From: Flavobacterium sp.
GTDB taxonomy: Bacteria > Bacteroidota > Bacteroidia > Flavobacteriales > Flavobacteriaceae
DNA: 64,000 bases
Direction: 5' to 3'
NCBI RefSeq assembly: GCF_027531905.1
Contig: NZ_JAPZSU010000026.1
Coordinates: 1 to 64,000, forward strand
A model generated the notes under the pieces. The model was not told the DNA's origin, did not search any database, and saw nothing but the letters and a program-made list of their open reading frames with translations. A program made the translations under genes and the position numbers. The stretch's first letter is position 1. Each line of letters starts with the position of its first letter. Below are positions 7,854 through 16,861 of this stretch, piece after piece.

Positions 7854-9321
7854 CGGTTTCTTCTGTTTTAGGAACAACGGGTTGCGCAATGACGCTATCC
7901 TTAGGAGCTACCGGTTTTACGGTTTTTATTGTTCTACGCAATCTTTTGTATTCCTGATAGCCATTCATAATTTGGTCATAAATCATCCCTGCTACCTTTT
8001 TAGACCCTCTCATATTGAAATGCGTATAATCTTTATTGGCCATAGCGGGTTCTTGCTCAACCCATTTTACCATTGAGCCATCTCCGCCCATAAGCGTGTA
8101 CAAATTCACAAATCCGGATTGGGTTTTGAGGGCATAGTTGCGCTGAGCATTAGTCAAAGGTACTACAGCCGAATCGGTTTTCATTTCGGTTTTGTATTTC
8201 GAAGCTTTATCAGCAGTCGAAACAATCAAAATCGAAGCTCCCGGAAAACCTTCTCTTAAACGGTTGACGGTTTTGGTCATGCTTCTGGCGTACCAAGAAT
8301 AGTCTTTGGTGCCATAATTCAACACATTGGTACCATAATGCAAAACGATTAAATTATAGTTTAATTTCTTTTGAAAGGCTTGCATCAAAGCAGGATCAAA
8401 CTTTGAAATAGGAATGCCTGAATTGCCACGCTGCGAAAAATTATCTACATGAACGCCTTTGCCATCATCAAAATTAACGCCATATACAGGCACCGATTGT
8501 GCGTTCTTAAAATTCAGTTTGATTGTTTTCATGCTACCATTTTTCAAAACAATTGTATTGAGCAAATGGTTTGCAGTTAAATTTTTATAAATAGTATCTT
8601 TATCTAATGGATAACTTATCTGCCCCGAAGCATTGTCTGAGCTTCCATAAAACAACGTAGGATTAGTAAGAATAGCGGTGTTTTTATTACTCCCTGCGGT
8701 AAATTTTACCCAATTTTCTTTATTGGGATTGTTAGCGAAAAACACGTGACCATTGACCCCAAAAGGACGAATAGGATTTTTCACATTCAGATAGGATTGC
8801 ATTTTCCAACTATCTGAAAACTGGTGCAACACAGAACTTCTAGAAGCGGCAGATTCAGATGTTATCGATACAAAACCAACCCCTTTTCCACCAAAATTAT
8901 TTTGAAATGCCGAACGAACATCTTGCACAATCATATCACCATCGGTCATAGAATCACCAAAATAAGCGATACGAACTTTACCGTTTTGATTGGTTTCTAA
9001 TTGATACAATCGTTCGTAAAAAGGAATCAAATACTGATATCCCTTGTAACTATCCATTGATTCTTCAGGAAAAGTTACGCCAAAGGACTCCTCAAAAACA
9101 ATTTTTTGATCGGACATCGTATCATTGGGCGTAATCGCTACACTGTCGGGCTCCGACTCAAAAGCATCAATCAACATACTGTCAATCAATACATTTTTAG
9201 AAGGACCTTTGGCCGCTGCAAATATTTTTTTTGGCAACACTTCTTTTAATCCTAAGAAAAAGCAAGCAGACATTAGGATAATCAGAAAAGAGCGAAGAAA
9301 ATACGATTTTGGTGTATTCAC
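7843..9321 (-). CDS. SGNH/GDSL hydrolase family protein, membrane anchored
   Basis: A 492-residue protein with an N-terminal hydrophobic segment (SFLIILMSACFFLGL) acting as signal or anchor. SGNH block I is FGDSMTDGD near residue 120; HYGTNV forms the Asn block; DYTHFNMRGSKK near residue 445 supplies the Asp/His pair. A carbohydrate-binding-like insert separates blocks I and III. A basic, proline-rich tail (VKPVAPKDSVIAQPVVP) ends the protein. It is a distant paralogue of the next gene (11-base overlap) and starts 30 bases after argS. Such SGNH proteins work with MBOAT transporters as periplasmic O-acetyltransferases. Confidence 0.88.
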   Translation of the reverse strand: MNTPKSYFLRSFLIILMSACFFLGLKEVLPKKIFAAAKGPSKNVLIDSMLIDAFESEPDSVAITPNDTMSDQKIVFEESFGVTFPEESMDSYKGYQYLIPFYERLYQLETNQNGKVRIAYFGDSMTDGDMIVQDVRSAFQNNFGGKGVGFVSITSESAASRSSVLHQFSDSWKMQSYLNVKNPIRPFGVNGHVFFANNPNKENWVKFTAGSNKNTAILTNPTLFYGSSDNASGQISYPLDKDTIYKNLTANHLLNTIVLKNGSMKTIKLNFKNAQSVPVYGVNFDDGKGVHVDNFSQRGNSGIPISKFDPALMQAFQKKLNYNLIVLHYGTNVLNYGTKDYSWYARSMTKTVNRLREGFPGASILIVSTADKASKYKTEMKTDSAVVPLTNAQRNYALKTQSGFVNLYTLMGGDGSMVKWVEQEPAMANKDYTHFNMRGSKKVAGMIYDQIMNGYQEYKRLRRTIKTVKPVAPKDSVIAQPVVPKTEETDEN

Positions 9322-9351
9322 AAGAATGTCTTTTGGTTTTTACGATTAAAA

Positions 9352-11130
9352 TTACATACGTTCTGGAACATTAATTCCCAACAAACTAAAAGCTGCCGCA
9401 ATCGTATCGGCTACTTTTTTAGACAATTGTACTCTGAAGACTTTCTTTTGCAAATCCTCTTCTCCTAAAATAGAAACGGCTTGGTAGAACGAATTGTATT
9501 CGCGAACCAACTCATACGTATAATTGGCAATCAAAGCAGGGCTATGATATTGAGCTCCATTCTGAATCACTTCTGGAAACAACTCCAATTGTTTGATGAG
9601 TTCTTTTTCTTTTTCATTCAATTCGTTGAGAGCACTTGGCGCAGAAAAATCAAAAGCCGCTTTACGAATAATCGACTGGATTCTGGCATAAGTATATTGA
9701 ATAAACGGACCTGTATTTCCAGCAAAATCTACAGATTCTTCTGGGTTAAACAAAATGCGCTTTTTAGGGTCAACTTTTAGAATGTAATATTTCAAAGCTC
9801 CTAATCCAATGGTGCTGTATAAAGCAGCCTTTTCTTCGGCTGAATATTCGTCTAATTTCCCTAAATCTTCTGCAATTTTTTGAGCGGTATCGGTCATTTC
9901 TTGCATCAAGTCATCGGCATCTACTACAATTCCTTCACGGCTTTTCATTTTTCCTGAAGGCAAATCTACCATTCCGTACGAAAGGTGATACAAGCTAGAA
10001 GCCCAGTCAAAACCCAGTTTTTTCAATATCAAAAACAATACTTTGAAGTGGTAATCTTGTTCGTTTCCTACTGTATATACCATTCCTCCTACATCAGACA
10101 TGTCTTTTACACGCTGAATGGCTGTTCCAATGTCTTGCGTCATATAAACCGCTGTCCCGTCTGAACGCAAAACTATCTTACGGTCCAAACCTTCATCAGT
10201 CAAGTCAATCCAAACCGAACCATCTGGGTCTCTTTCGAAAATACCTTTATCTAATCCTACTTGCACGACGTCTTTTCCTAGCAAATAGGTATTGCTTTCG
10301 TAGTAATAACTATCAAAATCAACTCCTAAGTTTTTGTAAGTAGTCGCAAAACCATCATACACCCATTGGTTCATCATCTTCCAAAGTGATTTCACTTCTT
10401 CGTCTCCCGCTTCCCATTTCAACAGCATTTCTTGGGCTTCCAAAAGAATAGGCGCTTGTTTTTTTGCCTCTTCTTCGGTTTTACCTTCAGCCATTAATTG
10501 GTTGATTTCTTCTTTGTACGCCTTATCAAAAGCCACGTAATAATTCCCCACCAATTTATCTCCTTTCAAGCCTGTGCTTTCTGGAGTGGCTCCGTTTCCA
10601 AATTTTTGCCAAGCCAACATCGACTTACAAATATGGATTCCTCTATCGTTGATAATTTGTGTTTTGTATACTTTTTTTCCAGAAGCTTTGATAATTTCAG
10701 CAACAGAATACCCCAAAAGATTGTTTCTAACGTGCCCTAAATGCAAAGGTTTGTTCGTATTGGGAGAAGAATATTCTACCATTACTGCTTTCGCATCTGG
10801 ACTTGGCGTTACAAAACCATAACGAGTGTCGTCTTTGATTCCGTTGAAGAAATTCAAATAGTAGGCATCGGCAATGACAATATTCAAAAAACCAGATACT
10901 ACGTTAAAACGAGCCACTTCAGCTACATTTTCTACCAAATACGTTCCTATTTTGTTTCCTAATTCTACTGGATTGCTTTTGATTACTTTCAATAAGGGAA
11001 AAATAACTAAGGTAATATCTCCTTCGAATTCTTTTCGAGTCGCTTGAAATTCAACTTTATCAAGAGTTACGTCAAACAAGGTTTGAACGGCTTTATGAAT
11101 AGATGGAGTAAGAATCTGTTGTAATGACAT
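9352..11130 (-). CDS. argS: Arginyl-tRNA synthetase
   Basis: Class I enzyme charging tRNA-Arg. The 592-residue protein has the N-terminal tRNA-recognition domain (1-100), the HIGH-type motif HLGH at residues 130-133 within SSPNTNKPLHLGHVRNN, the KMKSREG stretch in the position of KMSKS, and the C-terminal anticodon-binding domain ending in INVPERM. Length and motifs are normal. It heads a minus-strand run with the two SGNH genes and the MBOAT gene (30-base gap), which may be co-transcribed. A -7-like TATCTTTGC lies at 11153-11161, 22 bases before the ATG. Confidence 0.97.
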   Translation of the reverse strand: MSLQQILTPSIHKAVQTLFDVTLDKVEFQATRKEFEGDITLVIFPLLKVIKSNPVELGNKIGTYLVENVAEVARFNVVSGFLNIVIADAYYLNFFNGIKDDTRYGFVTPSPDAKAVMVEYSSPNTNKPLHLGHVRNNLLGYSVAEIIKASGKKVYKTQIINDRGIHICKSMLAWQKFGNGATPESTGLKGDKLVGNYYVAFDKAYKEEINQLMAEGKTEEEAKKQAPILLEAQEMLLKWEAGDEEVKSLWKMMNQWVYDGFATTYKNLGVDFDSYYYESNTYLLGKDVVQVGLDKGIFERDPDGSVWIDLTDEGLDRKIVLRSDGTAVYMTQDIGTAIQRVKDMSDVGGMVYTVGNEQDYHFKVLFLILKKLGFDWASSLYHLSYGMVDLPSGKMKSREGIVVDADDLMQEMTDTAQKIAEDLGKLDEYSAEEKAALYSTIGLGALKYYILKVDPKKRILFNPEESVDFAGNTGPFIQYTYARIQSIIRKAAFDFSAPSALNELNEKEKELIKQLELFPEVIQNGAQYHSPALIANYTYELVREYNSFYQAVSILGEEDLQKKVFRVQLSKKVADTIAAAFSLLGINVPERM

Positions 11131-11470
11131 GTAAACTATATTTTAAAAGTGGGCAAAGATACTGCTTATTTAGCAATTAGAAAACCGCTAACTCATCGAA
11201 ATTGTTTGATTTTTCCTAAAGCTGTTAAAAAAAAGAGGCTGTTTTATATTTTTTTTTGAATTGAGTCCAAAAATTTTTTCAATGCATCCTTTTCATCGAT
11301 AAACATCTGACTAAAAAACAATTAAAACCAAGCACTATTCCCCTAAAAACTGCATAAAACCGCCAAAAAATAGTAATCTATGAGTTCCAAACTAAACATT
11401 TGTTAATTTTTCTTGTAACATATCGCAAGCTTTTCAGTCTAAATAAAACATCAATCAAAATCAATCAATC
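11131..11470. other. Intergenic region between divergent argS and receptor gene
   Basis: It holds the argS -7 element at 11153-11161 on the minus strand and the upstream region of the receptor gene. I see no gene, repeat or strong hairpin in the remaining, mostly A/T-rich sequence. Confidence 0.5.
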
Positions 11471-13885
11471 ATGCAAATCAAACTAATCACCTTTCTACTA
11501 CTATGCGTCGTTGGAATAGGAACGGCACAAAATTCTGGGAAAATCACCGGAAAAATCACTGAAAAAACTTCAAACGCTCCGATATCTTATGCTATCGTTT
11601 CAATCAAAGACAACGGAAAAGTTATCTCGGGCGCAAACACTGATGACAATGGCGAATTCACAATCAAAAATTTAGCGTTAAAAAGCTACACCATCGAAAT
11701 TCAATACATCGGATTTAGAAAACACATCGGTTCAGCCATTTTAAGTGAAAGCAAAAAAGAAGCCACCTTCAAAGTTAGCTTAGAAGAAGAAGCAACACAA
11801 TTGAAAGGCGTAAACATCGTTAGCGAACGCTCTACTATTGAACAAAAAATCGACCGAAAAGTAATCACTGTCGGAAAAGATTTGACCACGGCAGGTGCAT
11901 CGGCTTCTGACATTATGAACAATATTCCTTCTGTAAATGTGGACCAAGACGGAAAATTATCGTTGCGTGGCAATGAAAATGTACGTGTCTTAATTGACGG
12001 CAGACCAACCAACATTGACCCAGCGCAATTACTAAAACAAATCCCATCGACTTCTATCAAAAAAATAGAATTGATTACCAATCCTAGTGCCAAATACAAT
12101 CCAGAAGGAATGTCGGGCATCATCAATATCATCTTGCACAAAAATGCCAATACTGGTTTTAACGGAAGTTTTAGTGGTGGCATTACCTTTGGTGAAACTG
12201 CCAAATACAACCAATCATTGGATATGAATTACAAAATAGGCAAAGTGAATTTCTTTGGTAACGGAGGACGTAACTTTGGTACTTATTTCAACGATGGAAA
12301 AATCGCGAGATTGGACCAAGATTTATTGCAACGATTAGATATTGCAAATGAAAACGATTCGTATTTGTACAAAATAGGAATGGATTATTTAATCAACGAT
12401 CACAATACCTTGTCTTTTTACACCAACCAAAACAAAGCGGATGGAACTGGAAATATAAACACCAATATTGACTACAACAACGGTGGAACGATTGATAGAA
12501 TACTGCAAAAATCCACTTACGAAGGACCTAATCAAACTGGAACTTACAACTTGGCGTACAAACATATTTTCAAAAAAGAAGGCCACACGCTAGATGTAGA
12601 AGCCAATTTTAACGATTACAAAGAAACTCAAAGAGCAAGTTTTGATACCGAAACGACTACGACTAACAATACAAACAGCACTGTTTTTTTCAAAGACAAT
12701 ATCAAAGATGCTCAAAAACTAAGCACTTTTAATATTGATTATGTTAATCCAATCGACGAAAAATCAACACTTGAAGCTGGTGCCGAAGCCAGAATCACTA
12801 GAACAGAGAACAACTATAGCACAGGAAATCCATTAGTAGCTCCAGCGGATCAACAATCGAATTACACGTACGATATTGATATTTATTCTGCCTATGCCAC
12901 TTTTGGTCAAAAATTCAAAAAGATTAGTTACCAAGTGGGAGCCCGTTTTGAAAGTTACAAAGTAGCTGCTAACCTAAACAGAGGAAAAACCACCTTTGAT
13001 GACGATTACATTACTGTCTATCCTTCTGCTTATTTGACTTATAATTTGAATGAGAAAAATACGTTGCAATTCAGTTATAGCCGTCGCGTAGACCGTCCAG
13101 GCTTAGAACAAACCAAACCTATTCGTGAATTTGCAACTCCTCTCGTAACTTCTTTTGGAAATCCAGAATTATTGCCACAATTCACCAATTCGATTGAAGT
13201 GAATTATACCAAAGTGTTAGAAAAAGGAAGCATTACCGCAGGCGTATTCGTAAGAAGCATCAACGACCAAATCAGCCGTATCTTGTACCCTGACGAAAAT
13301 GACCCAAGTGGCCAAAGACAGATTTTGACCTACACCAACTTCGATAATAATACGGCTTCTGGATTTGAAGTGTCCGCTAATTATAAAATCACAAAATGGT
13401 GGGACATACAACCAGCTATTGATTTCTCAAGCATCAAACAACAAGGCGTAGTTTTTGCTTTTGACCCAGTAACCAACACCAGCAAACCTTTGGAAAGAAA
13501 TGTGACTGTTTCAGCTTTCAACGGACGATTGAACTCTAACTTCAAAGCCAACAAGCGCTTAAGCTTTTTGCTTTTCGGATTCTACAGAGGAAGTGTGGAT
13601 GGATTGCAAAACAATAGCAAAGAAATGTACAAAATTGACAGCGGTGTTCGCTACACTTTGCTAGACAAAAAAATGAATATTAGTGTGCGTTTCAATGATA
13701 TGTTCAACACTATGCGTTATGCTTTCGATGCTGAATATCCTTACCCACAATCTGGAGAATTTACTTGGGAAAGCCGAACAGTATATTTGGGTGTAACCTA
13801 CGGTTTTGGTGGCGGAAAAAACAAAAGTTTACAACGCAAACAAAGAGATGACAATACGAATAAAGGAGGCGGAGGTATGTTTTAA
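11471..13885 (+). CDS. TonB-dependent receptor-like outer-membrane beta-barrel protein
   Basis: An 804-residue outer-membrane protein: signal peptide (1-19, ending GIGTAQ), a carboxypeptidase-regulatory-like beta-sandwich (about 22-105, GKITGKITEKTSNAPISYA), a plug domain (about 125-225, with SVNVDQDGKLSLRGNENVRV and LIDGRP) and a beta barrel of the OMP_b-brl_3 type to the end, with an aromatic-rich last strand region and a Gly-rich tail. This family imports ligands through TonB, or functions as an outer-membrane protein of unknown substrate; no SusD partner is next to it. It is monocistronic, with a terminator at 13931-13960. Confidence 0.9.
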   Translation: MQIKLITFLLLCVVGIGTAQNSGKITGKITEKTSNAPISYAIVSIKDNGKVISGANTDDNGEFTIKNLALKSYTIEIQYIGFRKHIGSAILSESKKEATFKVSLEEEATQLKGVNIVSERSTIEQKIDRKVITVGKDLTTAGASASDIMNNIPSVNVDQDGKLSLRGNENVRVLIDGRPTNIDPAQLLKQIPSTSIKKIELITNPSAKYNPEGMSGIINIILHKNANTGFNGSFSGGITFGETAKYNQSLDMNYKIGKVNFFGNGGRNFGTYFNDGKIARLDQDLLQRLDIANENDSYLYKIGMDYLINDHNTLSFYTNQNKADGTGNINTNIDYNNGGTIDRILQKSTYEGPNQTGTYNLAYKHIFKKEGHTLDVEANFNDYKETQRASFDTETTTTNNTNSTVFFKDNIKDAQKLSTFNIDYVNPIDEKSTLEAGAEARITRTENNYSTGNPLVAPADQQSNYTYDIDIYSAYATFGQKFKKISYQVGARFESYKVAANLNRGKTTFDDDYITVYPSAYLTYNLNEKNTLQFSYSRRVDRPGLEQTKPIREFATPLVTSFGNPELLPQFTNSIEVNYTKVLEKGSITAGVFVRSINDQISRILYPDENDPSGQRQILTYTNFDNNTASGFEVSANYKITKWWDIQPAIDFSSIKQQGVVFAFDPVTNTSKPLERNVTVSAFNGRLNSNFKANKRLSFLLFGFYRGSVDGLQNNSKEMYKIDSGVRYTLLDKKMNISVRFNDMFNTMRYAFDAEYPYPQSGEFTWESRTVYLGVTYGFGGGKNKSLQRKQRDDNTNKGGGGMF

Positions 13886-13930
13886 TCCAGAATCCTTTTC
13901 TTATTTTTTATTATTTACTTGTAGAAAAAG

Positions 13931-13960
13931 AACCTCTAGAGACTGCCAACTCTAGGGGTT
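13931..13960. terminator. Hairpin between convergent genes
   Basis: AACCTCTAGAG (13931-13941) pairs with CTCTAGGGGTT (13950-13960), including G-T pairs, followed by ATTTGTTTT on the plus strand and preceded by an A-rich run. It likely terminates the receptor gene, and it touches the 3' end of the small minus-strand gene. Confidence 0.7.
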
Positions 13961-14135
13961 ATTTGTTTTGAAATGCACGGAGTAAAACAATAGTTACAAT
14001 CGCATTTACTATTGTATGTTCTTCCTCATTCACAGCTGTGTTCCTAAGTAACTTTTCAAATTGAGCAATCGTTTTCTCACTCTCTAATTTTAGAAAGTAT
14101 TGGATGAAATTTAATTTTCGTGTTTGTAAATCCAT
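13959..14135 (-). CDS. Small acidic protein resembling Bacteroidota type II antitoxins, orphan
   Basis: A 58-residue product from the ATG at 14135 (an in-frame ATG lies six codons earlier). The N-terminus MDLQTRKLNFIQYFLKLESE and the helical FEKLL segment resemble the short proteins that precede ParE/RelE-type toxins in Bacteroidota. There is no toxin ORF beside it: downstream lies the receptor terminator and upstream a palindromic repeat. It could be a solitary antitoxin remnant or a small conserved protein. Family likeness is from memory and weak. Confidence 0.5.
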   Translation of the reverse strand: MDLQTRKLNFIQYFLKLESEKTIAQFEKLLRNTAVNEEEHTIVNAIVTIVLLRAFQNK

Positions 14136-14199
14136 TTTCCAATCTTTTTTCAAAATTACAAATTAAAAAACCACCAATCTCATTGGATAAAATACAAAT

Positions 14200-14355
14200 A
14201 AAAATAACCACATAGATTCATAGATAAACTTGATTAAACAAAGAATGAATAGAAATAGCACTATTTTACACATAGGATACTATGTGAATAGTAAAACGTC
14301 TATTCATTCTTTTCAAAGTATAAATTCTATGTTTCTATGTGGTAAAAAATAATTT
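14200..14355. repeat. Long imperfect palindromic intergenic repeat, copy A
   Basis: Outer arms AACCACATAGATTCATAGAT and the complement of CTATGTTTCTATGTGGT enclose inner arms (AATAGAAATAGCACTATTTT... CACATAG / CTATGTG ...), so the whole 156 bases fold as one long hairpin. A second copy (29171-29333) shares the arms but differs in the middle. It lies between the small antitoxin-like gene and ohrR; the 14154-14508 gap holds nothing else I can identify. Confidence 0.85.
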
Positions 14356-14508
14356 CGCAAATATGTTACTTCTATCTTGTGTTATAAAGATTAAAATACA
14401 ATTTTATAGATTATGTAATTCAATGAAATAAAAACTATTTCCTTTGATACAATACTACCAAAAAAATCAGACAATAAAAGGCTACCTTGTGTAAGGAAAA
14501 CACAACCA

Positions 14509-14958
14509 CTATTCTTCCCGCAACAACTCCACCAACTTAGTCAATGTTTTTTGAAAAGCTAAAAGCTCCTCTTGGCTGACAGAAGCATTCGCAAAAGATT
14601 CCATAATTTTTTGCGGAATGCAAACGGCTTGTTCTTTGAGTGCTTGCCCGCTTGCTGTTAAAGTAACCAAAACCGCTCGTTCATCTTTCGAAGAACGTGA
14701 CCTAGTGAGCAATTCCTTTTGTTCGAGGCGTTTTAAAAGAGGCGTCAACGTATTGGATTCTAAAGCCAAACGAGTGCCTATTTCTGTTACAGTTTGTGCA
14801 TTCTTTTCCCATAAAACCAGTAACACTAAATACTGCGGATACGTAATCCCTAAGTCTTCCAAAAAAGGAGTATACAGCTTTGTGGTCAAACGAGAAGCCG
14901 CATACAACGGAAAACAAAGTTGGTTCTCGAGATATAACGTGCTAAAATCTTTTTCCAT
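14509..14958 (-). CDS. ohrR: MarR-family organic-peroxide sensor, OhrR type
   Basis: A 149-residue MarR-fold repressor. The N-terminal LENQLCFPLYAASR carries the single Cys (residue 15) at the position of the peroxide-sensing Cys of OhrR, and the wing has RSSKDERAVLVTLT. OhrR proteins leave their operator when that Cys is oxidised. The gene starts 2 bases after the stop of the DoxX-peroxidase gene, so the two form an operon, and a matching palindrome (15877-15889) lies upstream of that operon, implying autoregulation. The target here is a peroxidase rather than the usual ohr thiol peroxidase. Confidence 0.8.
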   Translation of the reverse strand: MEKDFSTLYLENQLCFPLYAASRLTTKLYTPFLEDLGITYPQYLVLLVLWEKNAQTVTEIGTRLALESNTLTPLLKRLEQKELLTRSRSSKDERAVLVTLTASGQALKEQAVCIPQKIMESFANASVSQEELLAFQKTLTKLVELLREE

Positions 14959-14960
14959 TC

Positions 14961-15863
14961 TTAGAGGATTTCTTGAAGGTATTTTTCGATGGCTTCAGGG
15001 GTTGTAATTGGTGCAAAACGTTGTACAGGACGTCCGTTTTTATCGATGACAAATTTAGTGAAATTCCATTTTATGGTACTTCCAAAAACACCTCCTAAAC
15101 TTGCTTTCAAATACACAAACAAAGGAAGCGCTTGGCTTCCATTGACCTCAACTTTGGAAAACATTGGAAAACTAACACCATAATTGACTTGACAAAAGGT
15201 TTCAATTTCTGTCGCGCTTCCTTTTTCTTGTTTCCCGAATTGGTTGCAAGGAAACCCTAGAATCACCAAACCTTGACTCTCATATTTTTGATACAACTTT
15301 TCAAGACCTTCGTATTGAGGCGTCAATCCGCATTGACTAGCGGTATTGACAACAAGTATCGTTTTTCCTTTATAAGCACTCATTGGAATGCGTTTGCCTT
15401 GAATGGATTCGGCTTCAAAATCATAAAAAGACTGTTGCGAAATAGCCTTTCTCTTTTTCAATAAATAAGCCAAAGCTCCAGTGGACCAAAGTGCCCAAAG
15501 CACTAAAACAGGTTGAAAAAACAAACGAATCAATCGATTGTTATCGGTATTCAATCCGAAAGAATCGATGCCGTAATAGTATTGTGAAAGATTCCCAGGA
15601 AAAATCAAAATAAAGAATATCCCAAGCGCTATCCCAACGTATATTTTTTGACTCACCCAAAAAATAAGTACCAATCCCAATGCCATCTCGACTATCCCAG
15701 AAGACAACACCACAAAATCCATAAAACCAGGGTCTGTTGTAAGCCATTTGGGAACTTGTGCTAAAAATGCCGTTCTGTTAAATGTTAAGTGACTTACACC
15801 TGCGTAAGTCATAAATGCGCCCAAAAGAATGCGCATACTGTTTTGAAAGAATGTTGTTTTCAT
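14961..15863 (-). CDS. Fusion of DoxX-like membrane domain and glutathione peroxidase
   Basis: A 300-residue product from the ATG at 15863; an earlier in-frame ATG at 15929 would swallow the operator, so it is not used. Residues 1-130 form four membrane segments of DoxX type (ILLGAFMTYAGVSHLTFNR...). Residues about 145-300 are a complete glutathione-peroxidase domain: NTASQCGLTPQYEGL with the catalytic Cys, GFPCNQFGKQE with the Gln, and IKWNFTKFVID with the Trp. It probably reduces organic peroxides at the membrane, with electrons supplied through thioredoxin or a quinone-linked partner (inference). It is co-transcribed with ohrR. Confidence 0.85.
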   Translation of the reverse strand: MKTTFFQNSMRILLGAFMTYAGVSHLTFNRTAFLAQVPKWLTTDPGFMDFVVLSSGIVEMALGLVLIFWVSQKIYVGIALGIFFILIFPGNLSQYYYGIDSFGLNTDNNRLIRLFFQPVLVLWALWSTGALAYLLKKRKAISQQSFYDFEAESIQGKRIPMSAYKGKTILVVNTASQCGLTPQYEGLEKLYQKYESQGLVILGFPCNQFGKQEKGSATEIETFCQVNYGVSFPMFSKVEVNGSQALPLFVYLKASLGGVFGSTIKWNFTKFVIDKNGRPVQRFAPITTPEAIEKYLQEIL

Positions 15864-15876
15864 TTTTTTATCTTTT

Positions 15877-15889
15877 ACGATTAAATCGT
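15877..15889. promoter_or_regulatory. Probable OhrR operator (ACGATTAAATCGT)
   Basis: A palindrome with 6-bp arms and one central base, 13 bases upstream of the operon's ATG. Its ATTAAAT core and length match the OhrR/MarR-type operators known from other bacteria (ACAATTnAATTGT-like). Its position beside an ohrR operon supports the call. Confidence 0.65.
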
Positions 15890-15926
15890 GTGCGATGCAA
15901 ATGTAAGCGTTTTGTAAATAAAAAAA

Positions 15927-16013
15927 CACGAATTAAACGAATTAACACCAATTTATTTATGACTGTCAACAAACAAGCCCAATATATTGATGATAAAATT
16001 CGAGAAATTCGTG
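15927..16013. repeat. Imperfect inverted repeat, intergenic
   Basis: CACGAATTAAACGAATT (15927-15943) pairs with AATTCGAGAAATTCGTG (15997-16013) at 14 of 17 positions, giving a long stem with a 53-base loop. It belongs to the general class of palindromic repeats in this genome and lies between the ohrR operon promoter and the convergent-side lipoprotein gene end. Confidence 0.6.
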
Positions 16014-16063
16014 CTTCTATTCAACCTCTACTTCTTTGTAAGCTAAGTAATAAAGGGAAAAAA

Positions 16064-16693
16064 CTATTTCTTCAAATACACCTCGCCTTCCGAGAAACCA
16101 TTTTTCCTGATAAATGCTCTAAATTGCTTTTTTGTGGGTTGCACTATAAATGGCGTTGTTGTATCTCTTTTGGTTTCTGTAATTTGCTCTAGCAAGGCGA
16201 TATCCTCTTTGCTGGCAATTGCATTAATACCCAGTTGTCCTTTTTTAAGAAAAAGTTTTTTTACCAACCATACATCATTGCTGCTTTTCGAATTAAGGAA
16301 ATAATAGCCTTTCATTTTGCGCAAGACATTATCCTTATTGATAGTAAAAACAGTATCCACAAACACATAATTTGTAAAAAGAGAATCGTTGATTTTTTTG
16401 ATAACGTATTTTTCTGAAGTCTGTAAATTGGTCAATGTATCCTCAATAATACGCTCATATTTCGATAAATCTTTTCGGCTAAAGGTATCTTTCATAACCA
16501 TCGTTCTGACGATTTGAAACGGACTAATTTTCAAGCCTTTTTCTTGTTCTACGTTATAATATCCCCCCAGTAAGTGTTTGGGAAACGACGATAAATCAGA
16601 GGTTTTTTCAGGTTGCGCTTCAGCAAACGCTACTTCTGATTTTTTGCAAGAAATAATTCCTAGCACACAAAATAACAGCACTACTTTTTTCAT
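16064..16693 (-). CDS. Lipoprotein of unknown function
   Basis: A 209-residue protein with a type II signal peptide; the lipobox GIISC places the lipidated Cys at residue 16, followed by KKSE. The mature part is mixed alpha/beta with many charged residues (e.g. KDTFSRKDLSKYERIIEDTL) and no motif I recognise. It is monocistronic, and the A/T-rich leader has no clear promoter match. Cell location is predicted as membrane-anchored, facing the periplasm or outer surface. Confidence 0.75.
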   Translation of the reverse strand: MKKVVLLFCVLGIISCKKSEVAFAEAQPEKTSDLSSFPKHLLGGYYNVEQEKGLKISPFQIVRTMVMKDTFSRKDLSKYERIIEDTLTNLQTSEKYVIKKINDSLFTNYVFVDTVFTINKDNVLRKMKGYYFLNSKSSNDVWLVKKLFLKKGQLGINAIASKEDIALLEQITETKRDTTTPFIVQPTKKQFRAFIRKNGFSEGEVYLKK

Positions 16694-16861
16694 CTTTTTT
16701 GGTTTTAATAGTTAATAATCGCACTTTAACTACAAGCAACTTTATAAAATAGAGAAGAATGCAATGGAATCCAAAACCTTCTTTCCAATAATAAAATGCT
16801 GTAGCAAAGAACACTATCTACACTTCAACCAAAAAGCAAGCCAAAATTTTCTCTTAGCTTT

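Noticed and set aside
13959..14135. Complete toxin-antitoxin pair
   Set aside because: No toxin ORF lies on either side of the antitoxin-like gene.
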